NCBI GenBank assembly: GCA_026398935.1
Contig: JAPLRW010000227.1
Location: 1 to 35,749 of the forward strand
Direction of reading: 5' to 3'
Source: Methylococcales bacterium
Lineage (GTDB): Bacteria; Pseudomonadota; Gammaproteobacteria; Methylococcales; Methylomonadaceae
DNA: 35,749 nt
Within the stretch, counting starts at the first letter, position 1. Each line of letters starts with the position of its first letter. Positions 1 through 10,655 of the stretch are shown here, piece by piece. The position numbers were made by a program, and so were the translations under genes. The notes beneath the pieces were generated by a model. The model ran no database searches. It was not told the DNA's origin and worked only from the letters and a program-made list of their open reading frames with translations.

Positions 1-151
1 AGCTTCTTACGCTCAATCCTTGGGTCATTCAAGGTGGAGAAATGTTCGACTATACTGCAATTCACTTGGGCTCTCGCAAATACCCAGTGATATAGTGACC
101 TTTATCATGTTTTTAAAGTGTTTTTAATGCGTTTGCCCTGATCGCAATTTT

Positions 152-350
152 GGGTTTGTCACAAAGTTAATCAGCTTGAGGTAGAATTCAGAGATTTATC
201 CATTGAATGATGATTAGTTTTAGCAGCGTCCACCAGCCAAGATAAGTCCGGCTTAGCAAGCTGCTTCAGCTAAACGGGGTATTCCTCTTACAGTTTATGG
301 CTTAGTAGGGTAGGTAGTTTATGATTTTCGCTACACTTTGCGACAAAACC
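152..350. mobile_element. Possible small remnant bounded by IS6-like inverted ends
   Basis: The left end at 152-172 reads GGGTTTGTCACAAAGTTAAT. The right end at 329-350, read on the minus strand, begins GGTTTTGTCGCAAAGTGTAG. These are imperfect inverted copies of each other. Both resemble the terminal repeat of IS6-family elements, which typically starts GGTTCTGTTGCAAAG; that comparison is from memory. No transposase is readable between them, so this would be an internally deleted or miniature form. Similar ends occur at 4390 and 34396. The short length and mismatches keep confidence low. Confidence 0.3.
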
Positions 351-378
351 GGGGAAGATGCGTTGCAAAGCTTCCCCG
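350..378 (-). terminator. Hairpin terminator of the FAD/Fe-S oxidase gene
   Basis: CGGGGAAG at 350-357 pairs perfectly with CTTCCCCG at 371-378 across a 13-base loop. Read leftward, the stem is followed by GGTTTTGTCG. It lies about 45 bases past the stop of the leftward gene. The T run is short, so termination may be modest. Confidence 0.5.
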
Positions 379-420
379 ATTATTATGAAGGTTTTTTTAC
401 GCTTTTTAACACGCGTACAT

Positions 421-3400
421 TTATACTAAAACCCGTTCGATGCCACCGTTTGTTGCTCGCGTTAGATAGTCACTCATCCAATTTTCTCCTAACAGGTTTT
501 TAGCGATTTCGACAACAATATAATCGACTTCTAATTGTTCTACATCGTCTTCATAGCGTTGCAAACCTTGCATACACGACGGGCAGGAGGTGAGCATTTT
601 TACGGGGCCTGTGTACCCAGTTGCACGCAGTTCATCGGTGTTTTTCTGCAATTCTTCGGTTTTTCGGTAACGAATCTGTGTCGAAATATCGGGTCTCGCT
701 ACCGCCAATGTACCCGCTTCACCGCAACAACGCTCGGATTTAATCACTGACGTACCTAACAGACCCATAACGATCTTCATAGGGTCTTTTTGTTTAAAGG
801 GGCTGTGGCACGGGTCATGGTACATATAACCTTGTCCAGAGACCCCTTCCAACTTAACGCCTTTTTCCAACAAATATTCATGAATATCCAGTAAGCGACA
901 GCCGGGGAATATTTTCTCAAATTCATAGCTTTCTAACTGATCCAGACAGGTTCCACAACTCACCAGTACGGTCTTGATGTCCAAATAGTTTAGCGTATTG
1001 GCCATCCGATGAAATAACACGCGATTATCCGTAGTGATTTTTTGCGCGGTCTCAAATTGACCTCCGGCACGCTGTGGATAGCCGCAGCATAAATAGCCCG
1101 GCGGCAATACTGTTTGCACGCCAATCTCGAACAATACCGCCTGAGTAGCTAAGCCAACTTGCGAAAAAAGTCGCTCCGAACCGCACCCTGGGAAATAAAA
1201 TACGGCTTCGGAATCATTACGGGTTTTTTGATGATCGCGAATAATGGGTATGATTTGACCATCCTCAATATCTAACAATGCCCGCGCTGTTTTAGTCGGT
1301 AAATTCCCCGGCATTTTTTTGTTCATGAAATGAATCACTTGCTCACGTATCGCAGGTTTTCCTACCGATGAGGGCGGTTGTTCGATTTGTACCTTTCCCC
1401 ATGGTTTCAGCAGTACATTGCCGATACGTTGTGCCTTATAGCCCCACTCTATCATGCCAAGACGCATGGTTTTAATTGAGCTAGGGTTTGACGTGCTCAG
1501 AAAGGCAATCGCTGCTGTCTTGACCGGATTGAAGCTCTGTTTACCCATTTTGCGCAGTAAATTACGCATATTCATGGATACATCACCAAAATCAATGTCA
1601 ACTGGGCAAGGATTAAAGCATTTATGGCAGACGGTACAATGGTCGGCTACATCTTCAAACTCTTTCCAGTGGGTAATGGAAATGCCCCGCCGCGTCTGTT
1701 CTTCATACAAAAAGGCTTCAATTAACAACGACGTTGCCAAGATTTTATTGCGTGGCGAATACAATAAATTGGCGGCCGGGACGTGTGTGTTACACACTGG
1801 CTTACATTTACCACAACGTAAACAATCCTTTATAGAATCAGAGATGGCACCAATATCACTTTGTTGCATAATGAGTGATTCAAAGCCCATTAAGCTAAAT
1901 GACGTTGTATACGCTGAGCTAAGATCAGAGCCAGGCATCAGCTTGCCACGATTAAAACGTCCCTCTGGATCGATCTTCTCTTTGTAAGTATGAAAGTCGG
2001 CTAATTCGGCATTGCTTAAAAACTCGTATTTAGTAATACCAATACCGTGCTCACCCGAAATTACACCATCCAGCGATCGAGCCAGTGCCATGATGCGCAC
2101 TACCGCAGCATTGGCTTCCTGTAACATATCGTAATGATCTGAGTTGACCGGCAAGTTGGTATGCACATTGCCGTCTCCTGCATGCATGTGTAATGCGACA
2201 AACACCCGTCCACGTAAAATTTCTTTATGCACAGCCTCAATGCGTTCGGTAATGAGTCGGAAGTTATCGCCTTCAAAGATTTCCTGTAAACGCGGTAACA
2301 ACTCTTTTTTCCACGATATGCGTACAGAATAATCCTGTACCCTATGAAACAAGGTGGGATCGGTAGCACGATTGCTAAATGCACTCGCTTGAATACCTCT
2401 CGTTGCAAAATCAGCCTCTGCGTCAGCCAGTGGTAAATCAAGATGGTCATAAATCCATTGCCAGCGATTGCGCACCAGCGTAACAGCATCTAGCGCCAAT
2501 GCACAACGATCACCGATTAAATCCGCTTTATTAACATGTTCATCGTAAGCGCGTAATGGCAGATCGCCATTCAGCAGCGTTGTTAAAGCATCGCACAGGC
2601 GTAATTTATTGCTCAGTGATAGCTCGATATTGATGCGCTCAATCCCGTCACAATACTCGCCCATACGCGGCAAGGGAATAACAACGTCTTCATTGATTTT
2701 GAACGCGTTAGTGTGCCGAGCAATTGCCGCGGTGCGTCCTCTATCCAACCAAAATGTTTTACGGGATTCTGCGCTAACGGCGATAAAACCTTCTGCACCT
2801 CTGGCATTACACAGCCGAACCACTTCTGAAGCCGCCATTGCTACTTGATCTTGATCATCGCCGACAATATCACCGACCAACAACATCTTTGGTCTACCAT
2901 GACGTTTGGCCTTGGTGGCATAACCGACTGCTTTGATATACCGTTCATCAAGGTGCTCTAAGCCAGCCAACATCACGCGGCCATTACCGGATTTAGGTAG
3001 GCTTTCTAAATAATCACGAATCTCGACGATTGAAGGGACTGCTTCACGTACCTGCCCGAAAAACTCCAGACAAAATGTTCGGGTATGTGGCGGCATGACA
3101 TGCAGTAACCAGCGAGCAGACGTGATAATTCCGTCACAGCCTTCTTTTTGTATACCGGGCAAGCCACCGAGAAACTTATCAGTCACATCTTTACCCAATC
3201 CGGTTTTTCTAAAAAGACTACCCGGTACGGTGAGCGTTTCTTCGGATAATAGCTGTTTGCCACTGCTATCAAAGCGCTTCAGTAAAAAGCTGACTTGCTC
3301 CTGCTCATGAATTTTCCCCAAATTGTGATTGAGACGCTCCACTTCCAGCCAGTTACCATCCGGTGTCACCATTCGCCATGACACCAAATTATCCAATGCA

Positions 3401-4338
3401 GTGCCCCATAACACCGCTTTCTTACCGCCCGCATTCATTGCAACATTACCACCGATACAAGAAGCATCCGCTGATGTCGGATCACAGGCAAATACCAATC
3501 CTGCGTTTTCAGCTTTTTCCATTGCTCGGCGTGTTACCACGCCAGCACCTGTGTAAATGGTCGCGCAGGGTGCTTCAACGCCTACTAAGTATGTATCACG
3601 CTCAACCGGCCCCATACTCAGAAGTTTTTCAGTATTAATGACCGCAGAAAAGGGCGTTAATGGCACGGCACCACCCGTATATCCAGTACCACCGCCGCGT
3701 GGAATCATCGTCAAGCCCAACTCAATACAGCCCCTTACCAAGTTCCCTACTTCATCTTCATTGGTTGGGTATAGCACTACAAAGGGATATTCAACCCGCC
3801 AATCGGTAGCATCCGTAACGTGACTAACGCGTGCAAAGCCATCAAAGCAGATATTATCTTTACGGGTATATTGCGACAACAATCGCTGCGCATTACTGCG
3901 CAATTGACTGATATTTTCGAAGTTGGCGGCAAAATCATTGACGGCTTGATGCGCGGCGGCTAGCAATTGTGCTACGCGCTCTACCCTTTCTGGATGTTCA
4001 TTTTTAAGGTCAACTTGCCGCATTTCTAGCTGCTGTAACCGATGCCTTAACGCATCAAGTAGCGCATTTCGCCGTTTGCGATTATTCAATAAATCATCTT
4101 CAAGATACGGATTGCGTTGTACCGCCCATATATCGCCTAATACTTCATACAGCATTCGAGCCGAACGCCCCGTCACTTGTTCATTACGTAAGGTATCGAG
4201 TATCCACCACATGTCCTCGCCCAACAAGCGTATTACAATTTCGCGATCGGAAAATGATGTGTAGTTATAGGGAATTTCCCGTAAACGTACGGTAGTAGTA
4301 TCAGTGGGTAAGGTCGTTGCTAGATCAGTCACAGGCAT
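421..4338 (-). CDS. FAD-binding oxidase / Fe-S / CCG-domain fusion (DUF3683-type)
   Basis: This 1305-residue protein joins parts that are usually separate subunits of glycolate or D-lactate oxidases (GlcD plus GlcF). After an N-terminal region of the DUF3683 type (about 1-150) comes a PCMH-type FAD-binding domain, with [11 protein letters not shown] near residue 212. The FAD-oxidase C-terminal domain follows, with [10 protein letters not shown] and GEHGIG near 730-770. Two 4Fe-4S motifs follow: [11 protein letters not shown] near 840 and [12 protein letters not shown] near 900. Two cysteine-rich CCG domains, near 1050-1100 and 1175-1220, complete it. The protein probably oxidises a 2-hydroxy acid and passes electrons to quinone or another carrier, but the substrate cannot be read from sequence. 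No membrane segment is evident. The start is the ATG at 4336-4338, without a strong ribosome site. It diverges from the formate dehydrogenase operon. Confidence 0.85.
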   Translation of the reverse strand: MPVTDLATTLPTDTTTVRLREIPYNYTSFSDREIVIRLLGEDMWWILDTLRNEQVTGRSARMLYEVLGDIWAVQRNPYLEDDLLNNRKRRNALLDALRHRLQQLEMRQVDLKNEHPERVERVAQLLAAAHQAVNDFAANFENISQLRSNAQRLLSQYTRKDNICFDGFARVSHVTDATDWRVEYPFVVLYPTNEDEVGNLVRGCIELGLTMIPRGGGTGYTGGAVPLTPFSAVINTEKLLSMGPVERDTYLVGVEAPCATIYTGAGVVTRRAMEKAENAGLVFACDPTSADASCIGGNVAMNAGGKKAVLWGTALDNLVSWRMVTPDGNWLEVERLNHNLGKIHEQEQVSFLLKRFDSSGKQLLSEETLTVPGSLFRKTGLGKDVTDKFLGGLPGIQKEGCDGIITSARWLLHVMPPHTRTFCLEFFGQVREAVPSIVEIRDYLESLPKSGNGRVMLAGLEHLDERYIKAVGYATKAKRHGRPKMLLVGDIVGDDQDQVAMAASEVVRLCNARGAEGFIAVSAESRKTFWLDRGRTAAIARHTNAFKINEDVVIPLPRMGEYCDGIERINIELSLSNKLRLCDALTTLLNGDLPLRAYDEHVNKADLIGDRCALALDAVTLVRNRWQWIYDHLDLPLADAEADFATRGIQASAFSNRATDPTLFHRVQDYSVRISWKKELLPRLQEIFEGDNFRLITERIEAVHKEILRGRVFVALHMHAGDGNVHTNLPVNSDHYDMLQEANAAVVRIMALARSLDGVISGEHGIGITKYEFLSNAELADFHTYKEKIDPEGRFNRGKLMPGSDLSSAYTTSFSLMGFESLIMQQSDIGAISDSIKDCLRCGKCKPVCNTHVPAANLLYSPRNKILATSLLIEAFLYEEQTRRGISITHWKEFEDVADHCTVCHKCFNPCPVDIDFGDVSMNMRNLLRKMGKQSFNPVKTAAIAFLSTSNPSSIKTMRLGMIEWGYKAQRIGNVLLKPWGKVQIEQPPSSVGKPAIREQVIHFMNKKMPGNLPTKTARALLDIEDGQIIPIIRDHQKTRNDSEAVFYFPGCGSERLFSQVGLATQAVLFEIGVQTVLPPGYLCCGYPQRAGGQFETAQKITTDNRVLFHRMANTLNYLDIKTVLVSCGTCLDQLESYEFEKIFPGCRLLDIHEYLLEKGVKLEGVSGQGYMYHDPCHSPFKQKDPMKIVMGLLGTSVIKSERCCGEAGTLAVARPDISTQIRYRKTEELQKNTDELRATGYTGPVKMLTSCPSCMQGLQRYEDDVEQLEVDYIVVEIAKNLLGENWMSDYLTRATNGGIERVLV

Positions 4339-4371
4339 TGGATAAACGGAAAGTTATATTCATTAAGCGTG

Positions 4372-4400
4372 ATTATAATCGACTCAAGGGGTTCTGTCGC
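4372..4400 (-). promoter_or_regulatory. Putative promoter of the FAD/Fe-S oxidase gene
   Basis: On the minus strand a perfect TATAAT (4372-4377) lies 17 bases from GCGACA (4395-4400). This would give a leader of about 27 bases before the ATG at 4338. The -35 half lies inside the IS6-like end at 4390-4409, so the promoter may be a hybrid created by an insertion. TTGCGA at 4397-4402, with a 19-base spacer, is an alternative -35. Confidence 0.4.
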
Positions 4401-4660
4401 AAAGTTTAGTTTAAAGCGTCTTAGCCGTGGAGTTATCCCGTTAAAGCCATACACTGCGTGTGGTTGAGTGTATTTATTTACATAATTGAATGGTTCAAAC
4501 CCTGCGTGTCGGTGCAATTTCATCGATAGCCGATTTGGTAGACGAGCGCGTTGAATCGTGTTGGCCTTAATATTTCATTGGGTAACCATTTCTTCGACAT
4601 GTCGACACGCCACGCAGTATCTGGTGTAGAAGAAAAATGTACAAAAAACGACGTACAAAA
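4390..4660. mobile_element. Decayed insertion-sequence-like remnant, copy A
   Basis: It begins with GGTTCTGTCGCAAAGTTTAG (4390-4409), which resembles the inverted end of IS6-family elements. Further on it shares AATTTCATCGATAG (4516-4529) and TATCTGGTGTAGAA (4618-4631) with the gap at 34396-34800. There the same blocks occur in the same order after a similar end. No intact transposase remains: on the minus strand the frame around 4529 reads AIDEIAPTRRV and then stops. The family assignment is uncertain. The shared blocks are directly visible. Confidence 0.5.
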
Positions 4661-4782
4661 TAACCTTCTTGTAAAACGCAGTACGGCCAAAATGGATCAT
4701 TGTTCCATTAAGAAAATTTGCCATTCACTCTCGGAGCGATAAACTTTACGGCAGCGCCTATGTTTGTTATGTATAGAGGTTT

Positions 4783-4811
4783 TTTACATCTATTTATTCT
4801 TATGCTATGCT
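4783..4811 (+). promoter_or_regulatory. Putative sigma-70 promoter of the fds operon
   Basis: TTTACA (4783-4788) and TATGCT (4806-4811) are separated by exactly 17 bases. A transcript would start near 4818, giving a leader of about 70 bases before fdsG. No other candidate upstream of fdsG is as good. Confidence 0.45.
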
Positions 4812-4889
4812 CTTGCCCAAGTTTCTAACTACGCATCTGTAAGGATCAGCAGTTGTTTATCAGAATGGAGTCACCAAGGTGAGATTACG

Positions 4890-5366
4890 ATGAGTTATTC
4901 AGGCGCTACACAATCAATTGTCCAAACTATAACAGCAGCATTAAAAGACAAGCCTGGTGCCCTTTTACCGATTCTGCATGATGTGCAAAATGCGTTGGGT
5001 TACATTCCCGCTGAATGCGTTCCAGATATTGCCAGCGCGCTGAATCTTTCTCGGGCGGAAGTACATGGTGTCATTAGTTTTTACCATTACTTCCGAGATA
5101 CCCCACCAGGCAAAAAAACTATTCAACTGTGCAGAGCGGAATCTTGTCAAGCAATGGGTGGCAAGCTATTGGAAGAGCATGTTAAAGCTACATTAGGCAT
5201 TGATTTTCATGAAACCACCGCCGATGGGCAATTTTCTTTAGAGCCCGTGTATTGTCTTGGAAATTGTGCCTGTTCTCCCGCTATGCAAATTGGGAAGGAT
5301 ATTTATGGACGTGTATCCACCGCCGCATTTGATGCTGCAATCAATTCAACAGGAGAGTCCGCATGA
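4890..5366 (+). CDS. fdsG: NAD-dependent formate dehydrogenase, gamma subunit
   Basis: This 158-residue protein is of the NuoE / 24-kDa type with a thioredoxin-like [2Fe-2S] fold. Cluster ligands are visible as Cys81-x4-Cys86 and Cys122-x3-Cys126 (CRAESC and CLGNCAC). It passes electrons between FdsB flavin and the cluster chain in the cytoplasmic FdsGBA complex. A longer frame opens at 4764, but the ATG at 4890 is preferred. It has AAGGTGAG (4876-4883) six bases upstream and gives the usual subunit length. Its stop overlaps the fdsB start (ATGA at 5363-5366), so the two are probably translationally coupled. It is the first gene of the operon. Confidence 0.93.
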   Translation: MSYSGATQSIVQTITAALKDKPGALLPILHDVQNALGYIPAECVPDIASALNLSRAEVHGVISFYHYFRDTPPGKKTIQLCRAESCQAMGGKLLEEHVKATLGIDFHETTADGQFSLEPVYCLGNCACSPAMQIGKDIYGRVSTAAFDAAINSTGESA

Positions 5367-6916
5367 GCGTTACTGTTTATGTACCCAATGATTCCAGCGC
5401 AGTCTCTTTAGGCGCAGATCGTGTTGCAATTGCTATTATGGCAGAAGCAAAAAAACGTGGGATTGAAATTGACTTAATTCGTAATGGCAGCAGAGGTCTC
5501 TATTGGTTAGAGCCTTTGGTTGAAGTAGCAACTAGTGCTGGAAGAACGGCTTATGCGCCAGTACAAGTCAGTGATGTTGTCGGCTTATTTGATGCAAACT
5601 TCATAGAAGGTGGACATCACGCATTATGCTTGGGGTTGACCGAAGAACTGGACTATTTTAAAAAACAACAACGGCTTACCTTTGCGCGCGTCGGTAAAAC
5701 TGACCCACTCAGTTTAGATGATTATATCCAGCAAGATGGCTATCGTGGATTAAGCAATGCGTTGAGCTTAGCTCCGGCTGATATTGTTAAGCGTGTGACT
5801 GATTCTGGTTTACGGGGCAGGGGAGGGGCTGCATTTCCAACCGGTATAAAATGGAACACTGTCTTAAACACACCATCGGCACAAAAATACATTATTTGTA
5901 ATGCCGACGAAGGCGATTCGGGTACATTTTCGGACCGAATGATTATGGAAGGTGATCCGTTCGTCTTGATTGAAGGCATGACTATTGCTGGTTTAGCTGT
6001 AGGCGCAACGCAAGGCTATATTTATTTGCGCGTAGAATATCCCCATGCGCACATTGCCTTAAACAGTGCGATTGCTACTGCGTATCAAGCGGATTATTTA
6101 GGCGATAATATTCAGGGTAGCGGTAAAAAATTCGATTTAGAAGTTAGATTGGGTGCGGGCGCTTACGTTTGCGGAGAAGAAACCTCGTTAATGGAAAGCT
6201 TGGAAGGAAAACGTGGATTAGTGCGTTTTAAACCACCCCTACCCGCCATTAGTGGTTTGTTTGGCCAACCAACTGTGGTTAATAATGTTATTTCGTTAGC
6301 CTCTGTGCCCATTATTATGGATAAGGGCGGTGAGTATTATCGTGATTTTGGATTAGGACGATCACGCGGCACATTGCCCATGCAATTAGCCGGTAATATT
6401 AAACACCCCGGTTTAGTTGAAGTAGCATTTGGCATGACCTTACGCGAATTACTGTATGACTTTGGTGGCGGCTCTGCATCCGGTAGACCGATTCGTGCTG
6501 TGCAAGTGGGCGGCCCGTTAGGCGCTTATTTGCCGGAGTCACAGTTTGATACGGCGCTGGATTATGAAGCCTTTGCGGCAATCTGGACGGTATTAGGTCA
6601 TGGCGGTGTAGTAGCATTTGATGACACGGTTAATATGGCAGAAATGGCTCGTTACAGCATGGAGTTTTGTGCCATAGAATCGTGTGGAAAATGCACGCCC
6701 TGCCGCATTGGTTCAACGCGTGGCATGGAAGTGATGGATGAGATTCTTAACGGTCAGGACTTGGCTAAAAACATCCCGTTATTGCGCGATTTGTGCAATA
6801 CCTTACTGAATGGCTCGCTCTGTGCGTTAGGCGGCATGACACCGTATCCGGTGTTGAGTGCATTAAATCATTTCCCGGAAGATTTCGGGATACACGATAC
6901 CGCTAACGTCGCTTGA
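5363..6916 (+). CDS. fdsB: NAD-dependent formate dehydrogenase, beta (NADH/FMN) subunit
   Basis: This 517-residue protein belongs to the NuoF family. It carries an N-terminal thioredoxin-like extension, as FdsB/HoxF proteins do. Visible motifs are the NAD/FMN-binding [13 protein letters not shown] near residue 150, [13 protein letters not shown] near 180, [14 protein letters not shown] near 265, and the 4Fe-4S motif [12 protein letters not shown] near 438. It is where NAD+ is reduced with electrons from formate. The start has AGGAG at 5351-5355, seven bases upstream of the ATG that overlaps the fdsG stop. fdsA follows after 21 bases. Confidence 0.94.
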   Translation: MSVTVYVPNDSSAVSLGADRVAIAIMAEAKKRGIEIDLIRNGSRGLYWLEPLVEVATSAGRTAYAPVQVSDVVGLFDANFIEGGHHALCLGLTEELDYFKKQQRLTFARVGKTDPLSLDDYIQQDGYRGLSNALSLAPADIVKRVTDSGLRGRGGAAFPTGIKWNTVLNTPSAQKYIICNADEGDSGTFSDRMIMEGDPFVLIEGMTIAGLAVGATQGYIYLRVEYPHAHIALNSAIATAYQADYLGDNIQGSGKKFDLEVRLGAGAYVCGEETSLMESLEGKRGLVRFKPPLPAISGLFGQPTVVNNVISLASVPIIMDKGGEYYRDFGLGRSRGTLPMQLAGNIKHPGLVEVAFGMTLRELLYDFGGGSASGRPIRAVQVGGPLGAYLPESQFDTALDYEAFAAIWTVLGHGGVVAFDDTVNMAEMARYSMEFCAIESCGKCTPCRIGSTRGMEVMDEILNGQDLAKNIPLLRDLCNTLLNGSLCALGGMTPYPVLSALNHFPEDFGIHDTANVA

Positions 6917-6937
6917 TAATGACATGAGGAACCCCGT

Positions 6938-9787
6938 ATGAGCATGAATAAACCACAAGATTTTGGAACACCGGCTAGTGAAGCCAGTCAATTAGTCACG
7001 CTAGAAATTGATGGCTTTAAAGTCACGGTTCCTGCCGGAACATCTATCATGCGCGCAGCAGCGAGCATTGGCATTGACATTCCTAAGTTGTGCGCAACAG
7101 ATAGTATTGAGCCGTTTGGTTCATGTCGCTTATGTGTGGTACAGATCGAAGGGGGGCGTGGTATGCCTGCTTCGTGTACAACACCCGCGGCCGAAGGCCT
7201 TAAAGTGGTGACGCAAAATCAAAAATTGGCAGATGTCCGCCGTGGGGTAATGGAGCTGTATATTTCAGATCATCCTTTGGATTGTCTAACTTGTTCCGCT
7301 AATGGCGATTGTGAACTGCAAGATATGGCCGGTGCAGTCGGTTTACGCGAGGTACGTTATAACCCTGTTGAAACACATCTTCATGCTGCTAAAGATGAAA
7401 GTAACCCTTACTTTAGCTTTGATCCCAGTAAATGTATTGTCTGCTCACGCTGCGTAAGAGCGTGTGAAGAAACGCAAGGCACATTCGCTTTAACCATTGA
7501 TGGTCGTGGCTTTGATTCTAAAGTGTCGCCCGGTCAAAACCAACCGTTCATGGATTCGGAATGCGTTTCCTGTGGGGCATGCGTTCAAGCCTGCCCAACG
7601 GCAACATTAATGGAAAAATCGGTCATTGATCACGGTCAGCCGGAACATTCCATTGTGACTACCTGCGCTTACTGTGGTGTGGGTTGTTCATTCCGTGCCG
7701 AAATGAAAGGCGAACAAGTCATTCGTATGGTGCCAAACAAAGATGGTCATGCCAATCATGGGCATTCCTGTGTAAAAGGGCGCTTTGCTTTTGGTTATGC
7801 AACACACAAAGACCGTATCACCAAGCCGATGATTCGTGCCAGTATCAAAGATGCGTGGCAAGAAGTCAGCTGGGAAGAGGCTATTAATCATGCTGCCTCA
7901 GAATTAAAACGCATTCAGACCAAATATGGCAAAGATGCTATTGGTGGCATCACTTCTTCCCGTTGTACCAACGAAGAAGTGTTTATCATGCAAAAACTGA
8001 TTCGTGCAGGTTTTGGTAATAATAACGTTGATACCTGCGCACGGGTTTGTCATTCACCGACGGGTTACGGTTTAAAACAAACCTTTGGCGAATCATCAGG
8101 TACACAGAATTTTGATTCGGTTATGCATGCGGATGTCATTTTAATCATTGGTGCGAATCCAACCGATGGACATCCGGTATTTGCCTCGCAAATGAAAAAA
8201 CGTTTGCGTCAGGGAGCAAAACTGATTATTGTCGATCCGCGTCAAATTGATCTGGTCAAAAGCGCACACATTCAAGCAGATTATCATCTGAAATTACGTC
8301 CCAGTACCAACGTGGCGTTAATTAATGCCTTGGCGCATGTCATCGTTACAGAAAATTTGCTGGATGATGCCTTTGTTAATGAACGTTGTGATGTGGCCTC
8401 TTTCCAAAAATGGAAAACCTTTATTGCACAGGATATTCACTCACCAGAAGCCAGTGAAGCAATAACAGGCGTTCCTGCCGCTGAACTCAGAGCCGCCGCG
8501 CTGCTTTATGCGACAGCTAATAATGCTGCTATTTACTATGGATTAGGCGTTACTGAACACAGTCAAGGCTCAACAATGGTTATCGGCATTGCCAACTTAG
8601 CCATGGCTACGGGGAATTTAGGGCGTGATGGCGTGGGTGTAAATCCTCTGCGTGGTCAAAATAATGTCCAAGGCTCTTGTGACATGGGATCATTTCCGCA
8701 TGAATTTCCTGGCTATCGCCATGTTTCTGATCCTAGCACGCATCAATTGTTTGAACATGCGTGGAAAACTGAATTAAGCGCAGAACCCGGTCTACGTATT
8801 CCCAATATGTTTGATGCAGCAATGGACAGCAGCTTTATGGGCTTATATTGTGAAGGTGAAGATATTGCTCAGTCCGATCCCGATATTCAGCATGTACACG
8901 CCGCCTTGCGCAAAATGGAATGTGTCATTGTGCAGGATATATTCCTTAATGAAACGGCTAAATTTGCGCATGTTTTTCTCCCTGGCGCATCCTTTTTAGA
9001 AAAAAATGGCACGTTTACTAACGCCGAGCGGCGTATTTCACCGGTGCGGAAGGTTATGTCGCCGTTGGCGGGCTATCAAGATTGGGAAGTGACACAAATG
9101 CTCTCAAACGCGATGGGCTATCCAATGAATTACAGCCATCCATCAGAAATTATGGCTGAAATCGCTAGTCTTACACCTGCTTTTGCTGGGGTCAGTTATG
9201 AAAAGATTGATGAGCTAGGCAGTGTGCAATGGCCATGCTACGACGAAGAGTCGACAGGAACACCCATCATGCACGAACAAGCTTTTATGCGCGATAATGG
9301 CAAAGGCTTGTTTATGCTGACTGAATTTGTCGCCACAACCGAAAAAGTGAATGGAAAATTCCCGCTAATCTTAACGACAGGACGTATTTTGTCGCAGTAC
9401 AATGTTGGCGCACAAACCCGTCGTACTGAGAATAATGTCTGGCACGCAGAAGATCGTTTAGAAATTCATCCACATGATGCTGAAGATCGGGGTTTAAAAA
9501 CCGATGATTGGGTCGGTATTAAAAGTCGTGCGGGTGAAACGGTGTTAAGGGCGTTGATCAGTGAGCGTGTACAGCCGGGTGTGGTTTATACCACTTTTCA
9601 TTTTCCAGAGTCTGGTGCAAACGTTATTACCACCGATAATTCCGATTGGGCGACCAATTGCCCTGAATACAAGGTAACGGCGGTGCAGGTAATGAAAGTG
9701 AGCCAACCCTCTGAATGGCAAAATAATTATCAGGCTTTTTCAGAAGATCAACTGGAGTTGCTAGCACAGAGCGCAGGTAATGATTAG
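6938..9787 (+). CDS. fdsA: NAD-dependent formate dehydrogenase, catalytic molybdenum subunit
   Basis: This 949-residue subunit oxidises formate to CO2 at a bis-MGD molybdenum (or tungsten) centre. In order it shows a [2Fe-2S] domain (GSCRLC near 60) and a NuoG-type His/Cys cluster (DHPLDCLTCSANGDC near 110). Two ferredoxin clusters follow (CIVCSRCVRAC near 166, CVSCGACVQAC near 209), then a 4Fe-4S motif (CAYCGVGC near 242) heading the molybdopterin domain. The metal ligand is Cys371, followed by the catalytic His372 (CARVCHSPT). The codon is TGT, so this is a cysteine and not a selenocysteine enzyme. GAGGA at 6926-6930 supports the ATG at 6938. The 3' end overlaps fdhD by 8 bases. Confidence 0.95.
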   Translation: MSMNKPQDFGTPASEASQLVTLEIDGFKVTVPAGTSIMRAAASIGIDIPKLCATDSIEPFGSCRLCVVQIEGGRGMPASCTTPAAEGLKVVTQNQKLADVRRGVMELYISDHPLDCLTCSANGDCELQDMAGAVGLREVRYNPVETHLHAAKDESNPYFSFDPSKCIVCSRCVRACEETQGTFALTIDGRGFDSKVSPGQNQPFMDSECVSCGACVQACPTATLMEKSVIDHGQPEHSIVTTCAYCGVGCSFRAEMKGEQVIRMVPNKDGHANHGHSCVKGRFAFGYATHKDRITKPMIRASIKDAWQEVSWEEAINHAASELKRIQTKYGKDAIGGITSSRCTNEEVFIMQKLIRAGFGNNNVDTCARVCHSPTGYGLKQTFGESSGTQNFDSVMHADVILIIGANPTDGHPVFASQMKKRLRQGAKLIIVDPRQIDLVKSAHIQADYHLKLRPSTNVALINALAHVIVTENLLDDAFVNERCDVASFQKWKTFIAQDIHSPEASEAITGVPAAELRAAALLYATANNAAIYYGLGVTEHSQGSTMVIGIANLAMATGNLGRDGVGVNPLRGQNNVQGSCDMGSFPHEFPGYRHVSDPSTHQLFEHAWKTELSAEPGLRIPNMFDAAMDSSFMGLYCEGEDIAQSDPDIQHVHAALRKMECVIVQDIFLNETAKFAHVFLPGASFLEKNGTFTNAERRISPVRKVMSPLAGYQDWEVTQMLSNAMGYPMNYSHPSEIMAEIASLTPAFAGVSYEKIDELGSVQWPCYDEESTGTPIMHEQAFMRDNGKGLFMLTEFVATTEKVNGKFPLILTTGRILSQYNVGAQTRRTENNVWHAEDRLEIHPHDAEDRGLKTDDWVGIKSRAGETVLRALISERVQPGVVYTTFHFPESGANVITTDNSDWATNCPEYKVTAVQVMKVSQPSEWQNNYQAFSEDQLELLAQSAGND

Positions 9788-10646
9788 CAGCAATGCTATT
9801 ATGGAGTCACTCGCTCTGGATTTGGGCTGGCCCAGTTATCAACAAAGTATGGTTGAATGTTGGCACGGTTCAGAGCGCTCGCAACAACAGGATTATATTG
9901 CCGAAGAAGTACCCGTTTCGCTGGTTTATAATGGCATTCCACATGTAGTCATGTTGGCAACGCCGACTAATTTGGAGGAGTTTGTTCTAGGCTTCAGTGT
10001 GACGGAAGGGATCATTGGTAATGCACAAGAGCTATTATCGGTAAAACGCTATAATCGTTCAAATGGTATTGAAATGCAGTGCAAGATTCCTCCCGAACGG
10101 TTTTCTTGTTTGGCTGATAAGGGGCGTAATTTAACTGGGCGTACCGGTTGCGGGTTATGTGGTGCGAGTACCTTACAACAAGCGATTCGTGAACCGAAGC
10201 CTGTAAACGGTGAATTATCCCTAGAGGCCACTGAGTTACTGGCTGCCGTGGCGGATATTAAACAACGGCAACAGCTTAATCAATTAACTGGGTCTGTACA
10301 TGCTGCGGCTTGGGCTGTACCCGGTCAGGGTCTTATCGCGCTACGTGAAGACGTCGGTCGCCATAATGCCTTGGATAAATTAATCGGCTTATTGGTGCGT
10401 AATAAAACGGATTTCAGTACCGGCTTTGTTATCGTCACCAGCCGCGCAAGTTATGAAATGGTTCAAAAAGCCACGGCAGTAGGCATTACATTATTAGCAG
10501 CGATTTCTGCACCAACTGGCTTAGCAATACGTTTAGCCGAACAATCAGGACTGACCTTAATTGGTTTCGCGCGAGATGAGCGGTATGTGGTTTATACACA
10601 TCATTATCGCTTAACGCACCCCCAAAATATTACTTTAATTCAATAA
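9780..10646 (+). CDS. fdhD: Formate dehydrogenase sulfurtransferase/accessory protein FdhD
   Basis: This 288-residue protein is of the family that moves sulfur from a cysteine desulfurase to the bis-MGD cofactor, a step needed to activate formate dehydrogenase. The Cys-x2-Cys pair that carries sulfur is visible as Cys124 and Cys127 (RTGCGLCG). The family motif DVGRHNALDKL lies near residue 195. The ATG at 9780 overlaps the fdsA stop by 8 bases. A second ATG at 9801 is possible but would lose family sequence. Its position between fdsA and fdsD is common in Fds operons. Confidence 0.93.
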   Translation: MISSNAIMESLALDLGWPSYQQSMVECWHGSERSQQQDYIAEEVPVSLVYNGIPHVVMLATPTNLEEFVLGFSVTEGIIGNAQELLSVKRYNRSNGIEMQCKIPPERFSCLADKGRNLTGRTGCGLCGASTLQQAIREPKPVNGELSLEATELLAAVADIKQRQQLNQLTGSVHAAAWAVPGQGLIALREDVGRHNALDKLIGLLVRNKTDFSTGFVIVTSRASYEMVQKATAVGITLLAAISAPTGLAIRLAEQSGLTLIGFARDERYVVYTHHYRLTHPQNITLIQ

Positions 10647-10655
10647 CGATTTATC

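Larger units (their letters stand above)
1..420. other. Intergenic region without a convincing gene
   Basis: I see no supportable coding region here. A 60-codon frame starting at 321 has no ribosome binding site and overlaps the end of the leftward gene. The stretch holds a hairpin at 350-378 and two sequences, at 152-172 and 329-350, that resemble the end of an insertion sequence; both are listed separately. Confidence 0.6.

Noticed and set aside
1454-1987. 177-codon plus-strand frame inside the FAD/Fe-S oxidase gene
   Set aside because: It lies wholly antisense to a well-supported gene, has no ribosome site and its translation resembles no family.
4764-4889. N-terminal extension of fdsG by 42 codons
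   Set aside because: The extra residues look unlike the family, and the ATG at 4890 has a proper ribosome site. The extension would also begin upstream of the predicted promoter elements.
8036-8053. Possible selenocysteine in formate dehydrogenase
   Set aside because: The codon for the metal ligand is TGT (Cys371), and no in-frame TGA occurs there.
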